DNA of 25,417 bases, from NCBI RefSeq assembly GCF_015058545.1, contig NZ_SVCB01000072.1:1-25417 (forward strand). The letters are read 5' to 3'. Position numbers and translations under genes: made by a program. Of this stretch, positions 1 through 7,551 are shown one piece after another. Under the pieces are notes generated by a model that was given only the letters and a program-made list of their open reading frames with translations, did not search any database and had not been told where the DNA came from. Each line of letters starts with the position of its first letter. The stretch's first letter is position 1. The DNA is from Veillonella sp. GTDB lineage: Bacteria > Bacillota > Negativicutes > Veillonellales > Veillonellaceae.

Positions 1-22
1 CAAAATAAATTATAGAACCAAC

Positions 23-91
23 AAAACACTATATCCTCACACAAACTGGCGAGTCAAGCTCGAAAAGTTTGCTTAGAGGATATAGTGTTTT
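23..91. repeat. Nested hairpin, bidirectional terminator-like, core repeat copy 1
   Basis: A 16-bp perfect outer stem (23-38 with 76-91) has an A-run on the left and a T-run on the right, so it could terminate transcription from either side. Inside it AAACT (43-47) pairs with AGTTT (66-70), and CGAG (50-53) pairs with CTCG (59-62). The inner core GGCGAGTCAAGCTCGAAA recurs at 284-301, while the outer stem differs between copies. It probably ends a transcript entering from the left edge. Confidence 0.7.
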
Positions 92-204
92 TGTTTTCAA
101 AATTATCATAGAGCCTAGAGACCAGGACCCTTTTCAGTGTCAGCGCAGTCTAATTTGGCCTGGGGGCAAGGGGGAATATATGTCTCCTTAAACACGGGGG
201 AGGA

Positions 205-327
205 GGGAGTAAAAAACATATCTCCTCACAAACCGGCGAGTCGAGCTCGAAAGGGAGTAAAAAAACATATCCCCTCACAAACCGGCGAGTCAAGCTCGAA
301 AGGTTTGCTCCGGGGATATGTTTTTTT
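205..327. repeat. Core repeat copies 2 (5' half only) and 3 (full nested hairpin)
   Basis: Positions 205-252 and 253-301 are tandem near-copies about 48 bp apart, each starting GGGAGTAAAAAA and ending in the AGCTCGAAA core. Only the second is completed by its right arm. That gives a 16-bp perfect outer stem (259-274 with 312-327), a middle stem AAACC (279-283) with GGTTT (302-306), and an inner CGAG/CTCG stem. The middle stem carries a C-G pair where the 23-91 copy has T-A, a compensatory change. The right T-run makes it terminator-like on both strands. A 69-codon open frame across it looks like an accident of the repeat. Confidence 0.65.
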
Positions 328-337
328 AGGGGGAGGT

Positions 338-690
338 CTGATTTAGAGGCTCAAGCGTGGGCGTGAAGTATAGATATGTCTGATTTAGGGGAATAAGCGG
401 TGTATGTAGTTGAGGTAGATGAATAAGCAACGCGTGTGAGAAGTTTGACCTGATTTAGCGGCATGAGCGGGGGGGATCCCTGGCGTTGCTGTAAAGGCGG
501 TCGTTTATGGAATGGGGCTTATGGGTAGGAATGAGCGATGTGCGTGAGAAGTAGGCTGGTGTAGTGGCATGGGCTGTAGAGGTGGCTCCCTGTCTACAGC
601 TATGCTGTAGAAGCGGTCGCTATGGAAAGGTGTCTTATTTAGAGGAATAAGCGGATATGTAGTTGGGGTGGAGAAATGAGCAAAGGGGTC
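338..690. repeat. Degenerate G-rich tandem repeats, no gene
   Basis: CTGATTTAG-type blocks start at 338, 380 and 450. GAATAAGC/GAATGAGC blocks occur at 391, 421, 529 and 645. The segment from GCTGTAAAGGCGG (488) resembles that from GCTGTAGAAGCGG (604), about 116 bp later. The block at 390-437 is closely matched by 644-685. This is a decayed tandem array of roughly 110-120 bp units. No ribosome site with a convincing reading frame is present. Its function is unknown. Confidence 0.55.
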
Positions 691-706
691 AAGTGGTTTG
701 GGTAAT

Positions 707-740
707 AAAAAAAGGCGACCCCAATGGGGTCGCCCTTTTT
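707..740 (-). terminator. Bidirectional terminator after rpmB
   Basis: GGCGACCCC (714-722) and GGGGTCGCC (726-734) form a perfect 9-bp GC-rich stem with a 3-nt loop. It is flanked by an A-run on the left and a T-run on the right. Read leftward it lies about 25 nt beyond the rpmB stop codon, so it should end that transcript. It can work in both directions. Confidence 0.9.
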
Positions 741-764
741 AGAGTACATGTACCTTCTTATTTT

Positions 765-953
765 TTACGCGCGTGTAATTTTATCGGAACGAAGGCAGCG
801 AGTGCATACATTTACCTTTTTGGTTTCGCCGTCTACAATTGCTCGTACTCTCTGGATGTTTGGCTTCCAGGTCCTTTTCGTGCGGATGTGAGAGTGACTC
901 ACGTTCATACCGCTAGCGGTGGTTTTGCCACATACTTCGCAAAGGTTTGCCAT
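765..953 (-). CDS. rpmB: 50S ribosomal protein L28
   Basis: This encodes a 62-residue structural protein of the large ribosomal subunit, beginning MANLCEVCGKTT. It contains the family signature of an N-terminal CxxC (CEVC) and a later CxxC (CTRC), the zinc-ribbon (C+) form of L28. It also has the basic HIRTKRTWKPN stretch. The reading frame stays open 12 codons further upstream, but the start at 953 is chosen because GGAGGT lies 7 nt before it (961-966) and the protein then has the normal family length. It diverges from recG across a 466-bp spacer and is followed by a strong terminator. It is apparently monocistronic. Confidence 0.95.
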   Translation of the reverse strand: MANLCEVCGKTTASGMNVSHSHIRTKRTWKPNIQRVRAIVDGETKKVNVCTRCLRSDKITRA

Positions 954-993
954 ATTTTCCACCTCCAAGCATAATTTACAACATAACATATGT

Positions 994-1023
994 ATTCTAT
1001 CACAAGGGGATAGAATAAAGCAA
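994..1023 (-). promoter_or_regulatory. Candidate rpmB promoter
   Basis: On the minus strand TTGCTT (1018-1023) and TAGAAT (994-999) are 18 bp apart, about 40 bp before the rpmB start. The -10 element lies inside a short inverted repeat (TATTCTATC with GATAGAATA). The -35 is poor, so this is only a plausible call. Confidence 0.35.
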
Positions 1024-1110
1024 GTAGCAATTTAGTAAAAAACAAATCGTATGAAATACCGGTGTTAGGGCGCTTAGGTTGCGGTTTTTGTTATGTATGA
1101 ATGGCCCTTT

Positions 1111-1198
1111 TTGACGGGATAAGAGTATTAAGTGGAATTATCTTCGTCAAATTTTTAATGCCGGTTACATTGTTTTACTTCGTTTTTACTACTCTTAT
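1111..1198. other. Competing inverted repeats in the rpmB-recG spacer
   Basis: TTGACG (1111-1116) can pair with CGTCAA (1145-1150), with ATAA/TTAT pairs inside and ATTTTT following, which gives a terminator-like hairpin on the + strand. ATAAGAGTA (1119-1127) is instead perfectly complementary to TACTCTTAT (1190-1198). The two pairings overlap and cannot both form. No gene is visible between 954 and 1419. Confidence 0.35.
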
Positions 1199-1229
1199 GT
1201 TACACTATATCTTAGTTTTAAGATATAAT
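1199..1229 (+). promoter_or_regulatory. Candidate recG promoter
   Basis: A perfect TATAAT lies at 1224-1229. The best -35 match is GTTACA at 1199-1204, with a long 19-bp spacer. This would give a 5' leader of about 185 nt before recG, containing the short repeats at 1271-1403. The -35 assignment is weak. Confidence 0.35.
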
Positions 1230-1270
1230 AATATTATAGCACAATAGGGCAAACTTGTTTTTATAAAATC

Positions 1271-1403
1271 AGACGGAAGTTTTGGCAGTGTAAGGTTAAC
1301 GCTTGGCTCATGGTGAGAGCAGAGCTCTAATAGGTGCAGGACGTAAGCTTTCATAGGCGCAGGCTGTAAGTTTTGACAGTGACAAGACGGACGTTTTATA
1401 TAG
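1271..1403 (+). repeat. Four degenerate ~20-bp repeats upstream of recG
   Basis: Related blocks start at 1271 (AGACGGAAGTTTTGGCAGTG), 1338 (AGGACGTAAGCTTTCATAGG), 1361 (AGGCTGTAAGTTTTGACAGT) and 1385 (AGACGGACGTTTTATATAG). The last three are spaced 23-24 bp apart. They end just before the recG ribosome site. They are imperfect, and their role is unknown. Confidence 0.45.
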
Positions 1404-1419
1404 TAGGCGGAAGGATTAG

Positions 1420-3543
1420 ATGGGTATGGAAGAATCATTATTGACGATTAAGGGCGTAGGTCCGGGGCGCGTGAAACAGTTAAATAAGCTCGGCATTACG
1501 GATGTATCGTCATTATTGACTTATTTCCCGAGGACGTATGAAGACCGCAGTGTAAGTTATCTTATTGGGGCGCTGAAGCAAGGAGCCGTAGGTGCTACGG
1601 AAGGTACTGTTTTAAATATTCAGGAGAAAAAGCCGCGTCGTGGTCTGTCTATTTTGGAGATTTATATCGGTGATGCGACGGGCCGTTTAAAGGTTGTCTT
1701 ATTTAATCAAGGGTATAAGAAGAATTTTTACAAAGTGGGCCAGCGTTTGCATGTGTACGGTAAGGTTGAGTTTGCCTATGGTTCGCTGCAGATGAACACG
1801 CCGCATATTGAGGTGCTGCGGGAAGGTCAAGTGGCGGAGGCCGGGATTGTGCCCGTGTATCCTCTTGTGGACGGCGTGAGTCAGTTTGTTATTCGCCATG
1901 CTGTTAGTAATTGGTTTGCCGCCAATGACAGTTTGCCGGAGTTATTGCCGACGGACGTAACGAAAGAGCATAATTTTATGACGCGCTATGAAGCGTTTAA
2001 AGAGATGCACAATCCGCTCACGGTGGAGCGTTACGGTTTGGCCCGCAAGCAACTGGCTTATGAAGAACTGTTCATTATGCAAGCGGGTTTATTGTTACTT
2101 CGTGAACGGGAGCAGGCGGAAATCGGCATTAAGATGCAGCCTGACGGTGAGTTAGTAGCGGCCTTTTTAAAAGTCTTGCCTTTTGCTTTAACCGGTGATC
2201 AACAAAAGGCTTTTCAAGAAATTGCCGATGATATGCAGGAAGAACGGCCTATGCGTCGTTTATTACAAGGCGATGTAGGTTCCGGTAAAACGGTAGTAGG
2301 CGCGTTATCTTTGCTAAAAGCTGTGGAAAACGGCTATCAAGGGGCTTTGATGGCACCGACGGAAATTTTGGCGCAGCAACATTATGAAGGGCTGACAGAG
2401 TTGATGGCCGGTCTGAATTCGTTGGTACCGTCAGGTCTGAATACGTCAGCGCCGGCAGGTACGGATCAGAGGCAAACAGCCGGGCTGGGTCAGGTAAAAA
2501 TGGCGCTCTTAACCGGTTCGACGAAGCCGGCAGAGCGGCAGGTTATTTATGAAGGCCTGGCGGACGGCACAATAGATATTGTCATCGGTACGCATGCACT
2601 CATTCAGGAATCGGTAGCGTTCAAAAAACTGGCTCTTGTTATTATTGATGAGCAGCATCGTTTCGGCGTGGAGCAGCGGGCGACTTTGCAGCGTAAAGGT
2701 CATCATCCCCATATGCTCGTCATGACGGCGACGCCTATTCCACGTACCATGACGCTCTCGATTTACGGTGATTTGGAAGTGAGCCTTATTAAGGAAATGC
2801 CGCCGGGGCGTAAACCGGTCTTAACCTATGCGGTTGATTCGTCCTATAAAGAACGGTTGCATCGTTTTTTTGAAAAAGAAATGACCGCCGGTCATCAAGT
2901 GTATGTAGTGTGTCCGCTTGTAGAAGAGTCTGAAAAACTTGATTTGGTGGCAGCCGAGCAACTCTATGAAGAATTGGCTGAGAAATATAACCGTAAATTT
3001 GGTGTCGGTTTGGTGCATGGCCGTATGAGCGCCGCTGATAAGGAAGCTATCATGGATGCATATTATAAGGGAACGATTAAGCTCCTGGTGTCCACGACGG
3101 TAATCGAAGTAGGGGTTAACGTGCCCAATGCGACGATTATGTGCGTGGAAGGGGCTGAGCGTTTTGGTTTGTCGCAGCTTCATCAGCTTCGCGGTCGCGT
3201 TGGTCGTGGCAGTACGCAGTCCTATTGCATTCTTGTGAGCGATAGCCACAGCGAAGACAGCAAACAACGGTTGGCGGTTATGACGAGTACGCAGGATGGT
3301 TTCGTGGTGGCGGAGCAGGATTTATTGCTGCGCGGGTCCGGGCAATTATTCGGGTTAGCACAATCGGGGCTGCCGGATTTACGGATTGCCAATATTCTAA
3401 AAGATATTGATTTACTGATAGCGGCCCGTCAAGATGCTAAAGATTGGCTTACGAAGCTGGGCTTTGATGACGCTGTAAAGCTCATGAAGCCTGAATTGAT
3501 GCGACGTTTTGGCGAAAGTTTCCAACGGATTTTATACAGTTAA
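1420..3543 (+). CDS. recG: ATP-dependent DNA helicase RecG
   Basis: RecG is a superfamily 2 branch-migration helicase that reverses stalled forks and processes Holliday junctions. The 707-residue protein starts with a helix-hairpin-helix-like segment (TIKGVGPGRVKQLNKLGI) and an OB-fold wedge domain (about residues 60-165). Helicase motifs follow: Walker A GDVGSGKT (284-291), DEQH box (410-413), the MTATPIPRT motif, and QLRGRVGRG motif VI. It is somewhat longer than the common ~680-690 residues because of a low-complexity insertion at about 330-358, between Walker A and DEQH. The start ATG at 1420 follows GGCGGAAGGA; an ATG two codons later is also possible. It stands alone, with no partner in the same transcript. 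Confidence 0.97.
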   Translation: MGMEESLLTIKGVGPGRVKQLNKLGITDVSSLLTYFPRTYEDRSVSYLIGALKQGAVGATEGTVLNIQEKKPRRGLSILEIYIGDATGRLKVVLFNQGYKKNFYKVGQRLHVYGKVEFAYGSLQMNTPHIEVLREGQVAEAGIVPVYPLVDGVSQFVIRHAVSNWFAANDSLPELLPTDVTKEHNFMTRYEAFKEMHNPLTVERYGLARKQLAYEELFIMQAGLLLLREREQAEIGIKMQPDGELVAAFLKVLPFALTGDQQKAFQEIADDMQEERPMRRLLQGDVGSGKTVVGALSLLKAVENGYQGALMAPTEILAQQHYEGLTELMAGLNSLVPSGLNTSAPAGTDQRQTAGLGQVKMALLTGSTKPAERQVIYEGLADGTIDIVIGTHALIQESVAFKKLALVIIDEQHRFGVEQRATLQRKGHHPHMLVMTATPIPRTMTLSIYGDLEVSLIKEMPPGRKPVLTYAVDSSYKERLHRFFEKEMTAGHQVYVVCPLVEESEKLDLVAAEQLYEELAEKYNRKFGVGLVHGRMSAADKEAIMDAYYKGTIKLLVSTTVIEVGVNVPNATIMCVEGAERFGLSQLHQLRGRVGRGSTQSYCILVSDSHSEDSKQRLAVMTSTQDGFVVAEQDLLLRGSGQLFGLAQSGLPDLRIANILKDIDLLIAARQDAKDWLTKLGFDDAVKLMKPELMRRFGESFQRILYS

Positions 3544-3550
3544 TATAAAC

Positions 3551-3572
3551 TGAAAAATGATTTTATTTTTCA
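3551..3572 (+). terminator. Weak AT-only hairpin after recG
   Basis: TGAAAAAT (3551-3558) pairs with ATTTTTCA (3565-3572) eight nt after the recG stop. The stem is almost entirely A-T and the T-run is part of the right arm, so it would be a weak terminator. Confidence 0.35.
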
Positions 3573-3618
3573 ATAAATAATAAGGTTCGTGAATTTGAGA
3601 AAAACCTGTATTTAAGCA

Positions 3619-3647
3619 TGTACAGAATAGGTCTTTTAAAGTATAAT
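3619..3647 (+). promoter_or_regulatory. Promoter for the tautomerase gene
   Basis: TGTACA (3619-3624) and a perfect TATAAT (3642-3647) are 17 bp apart, about 80 bp before the tautomerase ATG. The leader contains a small hairpin, AATATAGA (3666-3673) with TCTATATT (3683-3690). Confidence 0.55.
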
Positions 3648-3727
3648 AATATGATAGAAAAGTCTAATATAGATAAGTCCTTTCTATATTGTACATACTC
3701 GTTTTACGATGATGGAGGTTGAGAAGA

Positions 3728-3913
3728 ATGCCAATTATTCATGTTGAACTCGTTGAAGGTCGTACTTTTGAACAGAAGAAACAATTGGGCGAAGCTATTA
3801 CCAACGCAACAGTAGACATTGTAGGCGTGCCGAAAGAAGCGGTTAAAGTTATTTTCACTGATATGAAAAAAGATAACTTTATGGAAGCCGGCGTTATGCG
3901 TTCCGAGAAATAG
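3728..3913 (+). CDS. 4-oxalocrotonate tautomerase family protein
   Basis: This is a 61-residue single-domain tautomerase of the 4-OT type, which acts through the N-terminal proline exposed after Met removal. The start at 3728 gives MPIIHVELVEGR. GGAGG at 3714-3718 fits this start and rules out the TTG at 3719. Numbered from Pro1, Arg11 is present (EGR) and Phe50 is present (DNF), but the position of the catalytic Arg39 is lysine (EAVKVIF). The canonical 4-OT chemistry may therefore be altered, and the substrate cannot be named. It lies about 100 bp before guaB with no strong terminator between, so read-through is possible. Similar small tautomerases are common in bacteria and often have no known role. 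Confidence 0.9.
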   Translation: MPIIHVELVEGRTFEQKKQLGEAITNATVDIVGVPKEAVKVIFTDMKKDNFMEAGVMRSEK

Positions 3914-4014
3914 GACAGGTATTTAATTATTTTTAAAAATTGAAATTTAATAGTTGAAAATCATTAGAAACATGTCTTAAGAAGAAAAAGAAATTAAGGA
4001 GAAAGGAAGTTACC

Positions 4015-5469
4015 ATGAGAGAAGATAAGTTTGGTTTACGCGGATTAACATTTGATGACGTTTTATTGGTTCCGGCCGCTTCGGATGTGTTACCGCATGA
4101 AGTAGATATCACTACAAACCTGACTCGTGATATTAAACTCAATATCCCTATGATTAGTTCCGGCATGGATACGGTTACGGAATCCCGGATGGCTATTGCT
4201 ATGGCGCGTGAAGGCGGGATGGGTGTTATTCACAAAAATATGTCCATTGAGGAGCAAGCTCATGAGGTGGACAAAGTAAAGCGTTCAGAACATGGTATCA
4301 TCGTTGATCCGATTTACTTGAGCCCACAGAATTTATTAGCTGATGCGGAAGAATTAATGCGCAAATACGCTATTTCCGGCGTACCTGTGACCGTTGACGG
4401 CAAATTAGTCGGCATCATTACAAACCGCGATATGCGTTTTGAAAATGAATTGAATAAACCAATCGGTGAAGTTATGACTAAGGAAAACTTGGTAACCGCA
4501 CCGGTAGGTACTTCTTTGGAAGAAGCGAAAGCTATTTTACGTCGCCATCGTATTGAAAAATTACCGTTAGTTGATGACAACGGCTATTTAAAAGGTTTAA
4601 TTACCATTAAGGATATTGAAAAAGCAACGAAATATCCTAATTCTGCTAAAGACAGCAGCGGTCGTTTACTCGTAGGTGCCGCCGTTGGTGTAAGCAAGGA
4701 TTTATATGACCGTATGGAAGCTTTGGTAGCAGCCAAAGTGGACGTTATCATTGTTGATACGGCTCATGGTCATTCTGCCGGCGTATTGCGCACGCTTAAA
4801 GAAATTAAGAAAACATTCCCGTTCATGCCTGTAATTGCCGGTAACGTAGCAACCGCAGCCGGTACGGAAGCATTAATTGAAGCCGGTGCTGATGCCGTTA
4901 AAGTAGGTATCGGGCCTGGTTCCATTTGTACGACTCGTGTAATTGCCGGTATCGGTGTACCTCAGATTACCGCTGTTTATGAATGCGCTGCTGTAGGTCG
5001 TCGTTACAATATTCCAATCATCGCCGACGGTGGTATTAAATACTCCGGCGATATTGCCAAAGCTATCGCAGCAGGCGGCAATGTTGTTATGATGGGTAAT
5101 ATTTTAGCCGGTACTGATGAAAGTCCGGGCGAAACGGTTATTTACCAAGGCCGTAGCTATAAAGTGTACCGCGGTATGGGTAGCTTGGGCGCTATGAAAC
5201 TCGGTAGTAAAGACCGTTACTTCCAGTCGGAAGCTAAGAAATTAGTTCCGGAAGGCATCGAAGGTCGTGTACCTTACAAAGGTATGTTAGCTGATACTAT
5301 TTTCCAAATGGTAGGCGGTTTACGTGCCAGCATGGGGTATTGTGGTTGTCATAATGTCCAAGAAATGATTAATGATACTCAGTTTATCCAAATTACTGCC
5401 GCAGGTCTTAAAGAAAGCCATCCGCATGATGTTAGCATCACGGTTGAAGCTCCTAACTACAGCGGTTGA
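4015..5469 (+). CDS. guaB: Inosine-5'-monophosphate dehydrogenase
   Basis: This enzyme oxidises IMP to XMP with NAD+, the committed step of guanine nucleotide synthesis. The 484-residue protein has the usual family length. It shows the N-terminal barrel signature (LTFDDVLLVPAAS), a CBS-pair regulatory insert at roughly residues 95-200, the catalytic loop GPGSICTTR with the nucleophile Cys305, and the flap segment YRGMGSLGAM. ATG 4015 has AAGGAG and AAGGA sites just upstream. The 101-bp gap before it is AT-rich with no convincing promoter of its own. A glycosyltransferase gene starts 19 bp after its stop, so guaB probably heads or sits within the 4015-8817 unit. Confidence 0.98.
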   Translation: MREDKFGLRGLTFDDVLLVPAASDVLPHEVDITTNLTRDIKLNIPMISSGMDTVTESRMAIAMAREGGMGVIHKNMSIEEQAHEVDKVKRSEHGIIVDPIYLSPQNLLADAEELMRKYAISGVPVTVDGKLVGIITNRDMRFENELNKPIGEVMTKENLVTAPVGTSLEEAKAILRRHRIEKLPLVDDNGYLKGLITIKDIEKATKYPNSAKDSSGRLLVGAAVGVSKDLYDRMEALVAAKVDVIIVDTAHGHSAGVLRTLKEIKKTFPFMPVIAGNVATAAGTEALIEAGADAVKVGIGPGSICTTRVIAGIGVPQITAVYECAAVGRRYNIPIIADGGIKYSGDIAKAIAAGGNVVMMGNILAGTDESPGETVIYQGRSYKVYRGMGSLGAMKLGSKDRYFQSEAKKLVPEGIEGRVPYKGMLADTIFQMVGGLRASMGYCGCHNVQEMINDTQFIQITAAGLKESHPHDVSITVEAPNYSG

Positions 5470-5488
5470 TTATTGAGGTGTATTTGTT

Positions 5489-6214
5489 TTGCGAAATCAA
5501 TTGAGCATTCTCGATGTGCCGGTTGATGTCATAACCATGCAAGAAGCTGTTCAGCGTGTACAGAATTTATATTCTGAGCCGGGGCTACATACTGTAGTCA
5601 CGGTTAACGCTGAAATGGTTATGCGCGCCCGTCACGATAAAGAATTGCACCAAATTTTAAAACAAGCAGATATGGCCGTCCCCGATGGGGCCGGCGTGTT
5701 GTGGGCTGCCGAGCAATTAGGGCAGCACATTCCCGAACGTGTGGCCGGTTGCGATTTGGCGGAAGCCTTATTGCAAGAAGCAGCACAACATAAAACGCCT
5801 GTGTATTTTTTCGGCGCTGCCCCCGGAATAGCGGAGCAAGCCGTAAAGAATATGGAGGCTCGCATTGGTCCTTTACAGGTAGTCGGTATCCACTCCGGCT
5901 TTTTTGATGAGCAAGAAGAAGTTGAAATAATAAAAGCCATTGAAGATGGTGGAGCTAAGCTTGTCCTGGTGGCCTTAGGTGTGCCGAAACAGGAGAAATG
6001 GATTACTTCCAAACTGTCTCATTTAGATAAAGTAGTCGCTATCGGCTTGGGCGGTTCCTTTGATGTTATGGCGGGGCATGTGAAACGAGCACCGCAATGG
6101 ATGCAACGAAATCGTTTAGAATGGTTATATCGATTGTTGAATCAACCGCAACGCATCGGTCGAATGATGGCGTTACCTAAGTTTATGTGGGCGGTGAAGC
6201 AATCAAAAAAATAG
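5489..6214 (+). CDS. WecG/TagA/CpsF family glycosyltransferase
   Basis: This GT26-family enzyme is of the kind that transfers N-acetylmannosamine (or another HexNAc) from UDP-sugar to a polyprenyl-linked acceptor at the inner face of the membrane. The 241-residue protein carries the N-terminal DVPVDVITMQEA, the T-x-N motif (TVNAEM), PDGAGV with the probable catalytic Asp66, YFFGAAPG, VALGVPKQEKW, and GLGGSFDVMAG. It has the basic C-terminal tail (RNRLEWLYRLLNQPQR) that helps this family meet the membrane. It starts with TTG at 5489, supported by GAGGTG at 5475-5480; no ATG fits. The exact sugar and acceptor cannot be read from sequence. It lies between guaB (19-bp gap) and psd (14-bp gap). 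Confidence 0.92.
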   Translation: MRNQLSILDVPVDVITMQEAVQRVQNLYSEPGLHTVVTVNAEMVMRARHDKELHQILKQADMAVPDGAGVLWAAEQLGQHIPERVAGCDLAEALLQEAAQHKTPVYFFGAAPGIAEQAVKNMEARIGPLQVVGIHSGFFDEQEEVEIIKAIEDGGAKLVLVALGVPKQEKWITSKLSHLDKVVAIGLGGSFDVMAGHVKRAPQWMQRNRLEWLYRLLNQPQRIGRMMALPKFMWAVKQSKK

Positions 6215-6228
6215 AGAGGTGGTGCAGG

Positions 6229-6873
6229 ATGCCCACAGGGTTTATTGTTAAAGATGGTTACCCTTTTATCGGCGTAACTTTTCTTATAGCATTTCTGGTG
6301 GGATATTTTATCTCCCCATATGTGGCGATAATACCATTTATACTGGCTTGCTTTTTTACCTTCTTTTTTAGAAACCCGAAACGGGTAATTCCAAATGATC
6401 CGGACGTGCTGGTATCCCCGGCTGACGGTAAGGTAATGGAAGTAAGTGAAGTGTATGAAGATTTATTCTTAAATACTGAATGCAAGAAGGTAACGATTTT
6501 TCTCTCCGTGTTTGACGTGCACGTTAATCGGGCACCGATGGAAGGGAAAATTACGTTCCGACAATATACATGTGGCGGATTTTTGCCGGCCTATAAGGAT
6601 TCGGTCGGTTTTGAAAACGAACGTCACTCCATTGGCATTGACAATGGTAAAATTGAAATTTTAGTTACTCAAATCGCAGGATTATTAGCGCGACGTATCA
6701 TATCGTGGACAGATTTAGGTAAGAATCTGGCCAAAGGAGAACTGTACGGGATGATTAAATTCGGATCTTGTACAGAAGTTTTCGTGCCTAAATCAGTAGA
6801 GATTACTGTTAAAAAAGGTGACTATGTACGTGGCGGAGAATCGATTATCGGGAGGCTGCAAAAAAATGGATAA
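6229..6873 (+). CDS. psd: Phosphatidylserine decarboxylase, short (archaeal-type)
   Basis: Psd converts phosphatidylserine to phosphatidylethanolamine using a self-generated pyruvoyl group. The 214-residue proenzyme has two N-terminal membrane segments (about residues 12-45), the SPADG motif (63-67), DVHVNRAPM, and the self-cleavage site FGSC, where Ser180 becomes the pyruvoyl group. Length and layout fit the short proenzyme form rather than the E. coli type. ATG 6229 is preferred over the frame's earlier ATG at 6187 because GAGAGGT (6214-6220) sits 8 nt before it and the earlier start would overlap the upstream gene. The 3' end overlaps pssA by 8 bp, a sign of translational coupling with the enzyme that makes its substrate. 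Confidence 0.95.
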   Translation: MPTGFIVKDGYPFIGVTFLIAFLVGYFISPYVAIIPFILACFFTFFFRNPKRVIPNDPDVLVSPADGKVMEVSEVYEDLFLNTECKKVTIFLSVFDVHVNRAPMEGKITFRQYTCGGFLPAYKDSVGFENERHSIGIDNGKIEILVTQIAGLLARRIISWTDLGKNLAKGELYGMIKFGSCTEVFVPKSVEITVKKGDYVRGGESIIGRLQKNG

Positions 6874-7537
6874 GTCTATATTTCCAAATTTGTTTACGGC
6901 TGCTAATTTATCCTTTGGCGTCGTAGGCATTACTTTCGCGGCCCAAGGTGAATTTACGTTAGCAGCAATTTGTGTGTTATTATCCTTATTGTCTGACGGC
7001 TGTGACGGCCGTGTAGCTCGCGCACTGGGCGTATCCGGACCAATGGGACGTGAATTGGATTCCTTGGCGGATGTGGTTGGTTTCGGCGTTGCACCGGCTT
7101 ACATGTTATACATGTATCAATTGAGTCATACCGGCTGGCTTGGCTATGTGCCTTTGTTAGCTTTCTCCGTATTCGGTGCTTTCCGCTTAGCTCGTTTTAA
7201 TATCATGACCGATGAAGTACATGGTTACTTCTTAGGCTTGCCAATTCCGGCTGCCGGCTGTATGGCTGCAACCTATGTTTTATCGGGCATTCGTTTACCG
7301 GAATGGCTTTTAATGATTTTAATGATTGTAGTCGGTTATTTAATGGTTAGCCGTGTTCATCATCCGGACTTCAAAGGTAAGGGTGCGGATCCGGTAAACA
7401 CATTGGCTTTAATTATTGTTGCGATTGTTGGCGTGTTGGCTTTAGTGTGGGATTGGCATTCCTGGCCGGTTCTCATTTTTGCGTTATACGCCGTATTTGG
7501 TATCAGTAACACACTTATTAATCTTGTAAAACGGTGA
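6866..7537 (+). CDS. pssA: CDP-diacylglycerol-serine O-phosphatidyltransferase
   Basis: PssA makes phosphatidylserine from CDP-diacylglycerol and serine in the inner membrane. The 223-residue protein carries the complete CDP-alcohol phosphatidyltransferase signature DGx2ARx8Gx3Dx3D from Asp47 to Asp69, preceded by FPNLFTAANLSFG. Several hydrophobic helices follow. ATG 6866 has GGGAGG 10 nt upstream and lies inside the last codons of psd. A longer frame upstream has no ribosome site and would overlap psd further. Together with psd this gives the whole route to phosphatidylethanolamine. It is followed 14 bp later by a glycosyltransferase. Confidence 0.95.
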   Translation: MDKSIFPNLFTAANLSFGVVGITFAAQGEFTLAAICVLLSLLSDGCDGRVARALGVSGPMGRELDSLADVVGFGVAPAYMLYMYQLSHTGWLGYVPLLAFSVFGAFRLARFNIMTDEVHGYFLGLPIPAAGCMAATYVLSGIRLPEWLLMILMIVVGYLMVSRVHHPDFKGKGADPVNTLALIIVAIVGVLALVWDWHSWPVLIFALYAVFGISNTLINLVKR

Positions 7538-7551
7538 GGTGAGGGACGTAA

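Noticed and set aside
137..346. A 69-codon open frame on the + strand
   Set aside because: It runs through the tandem hairpin repeat, has no convincing ribosome site and its peptide simply repeats with the DNA repeat.
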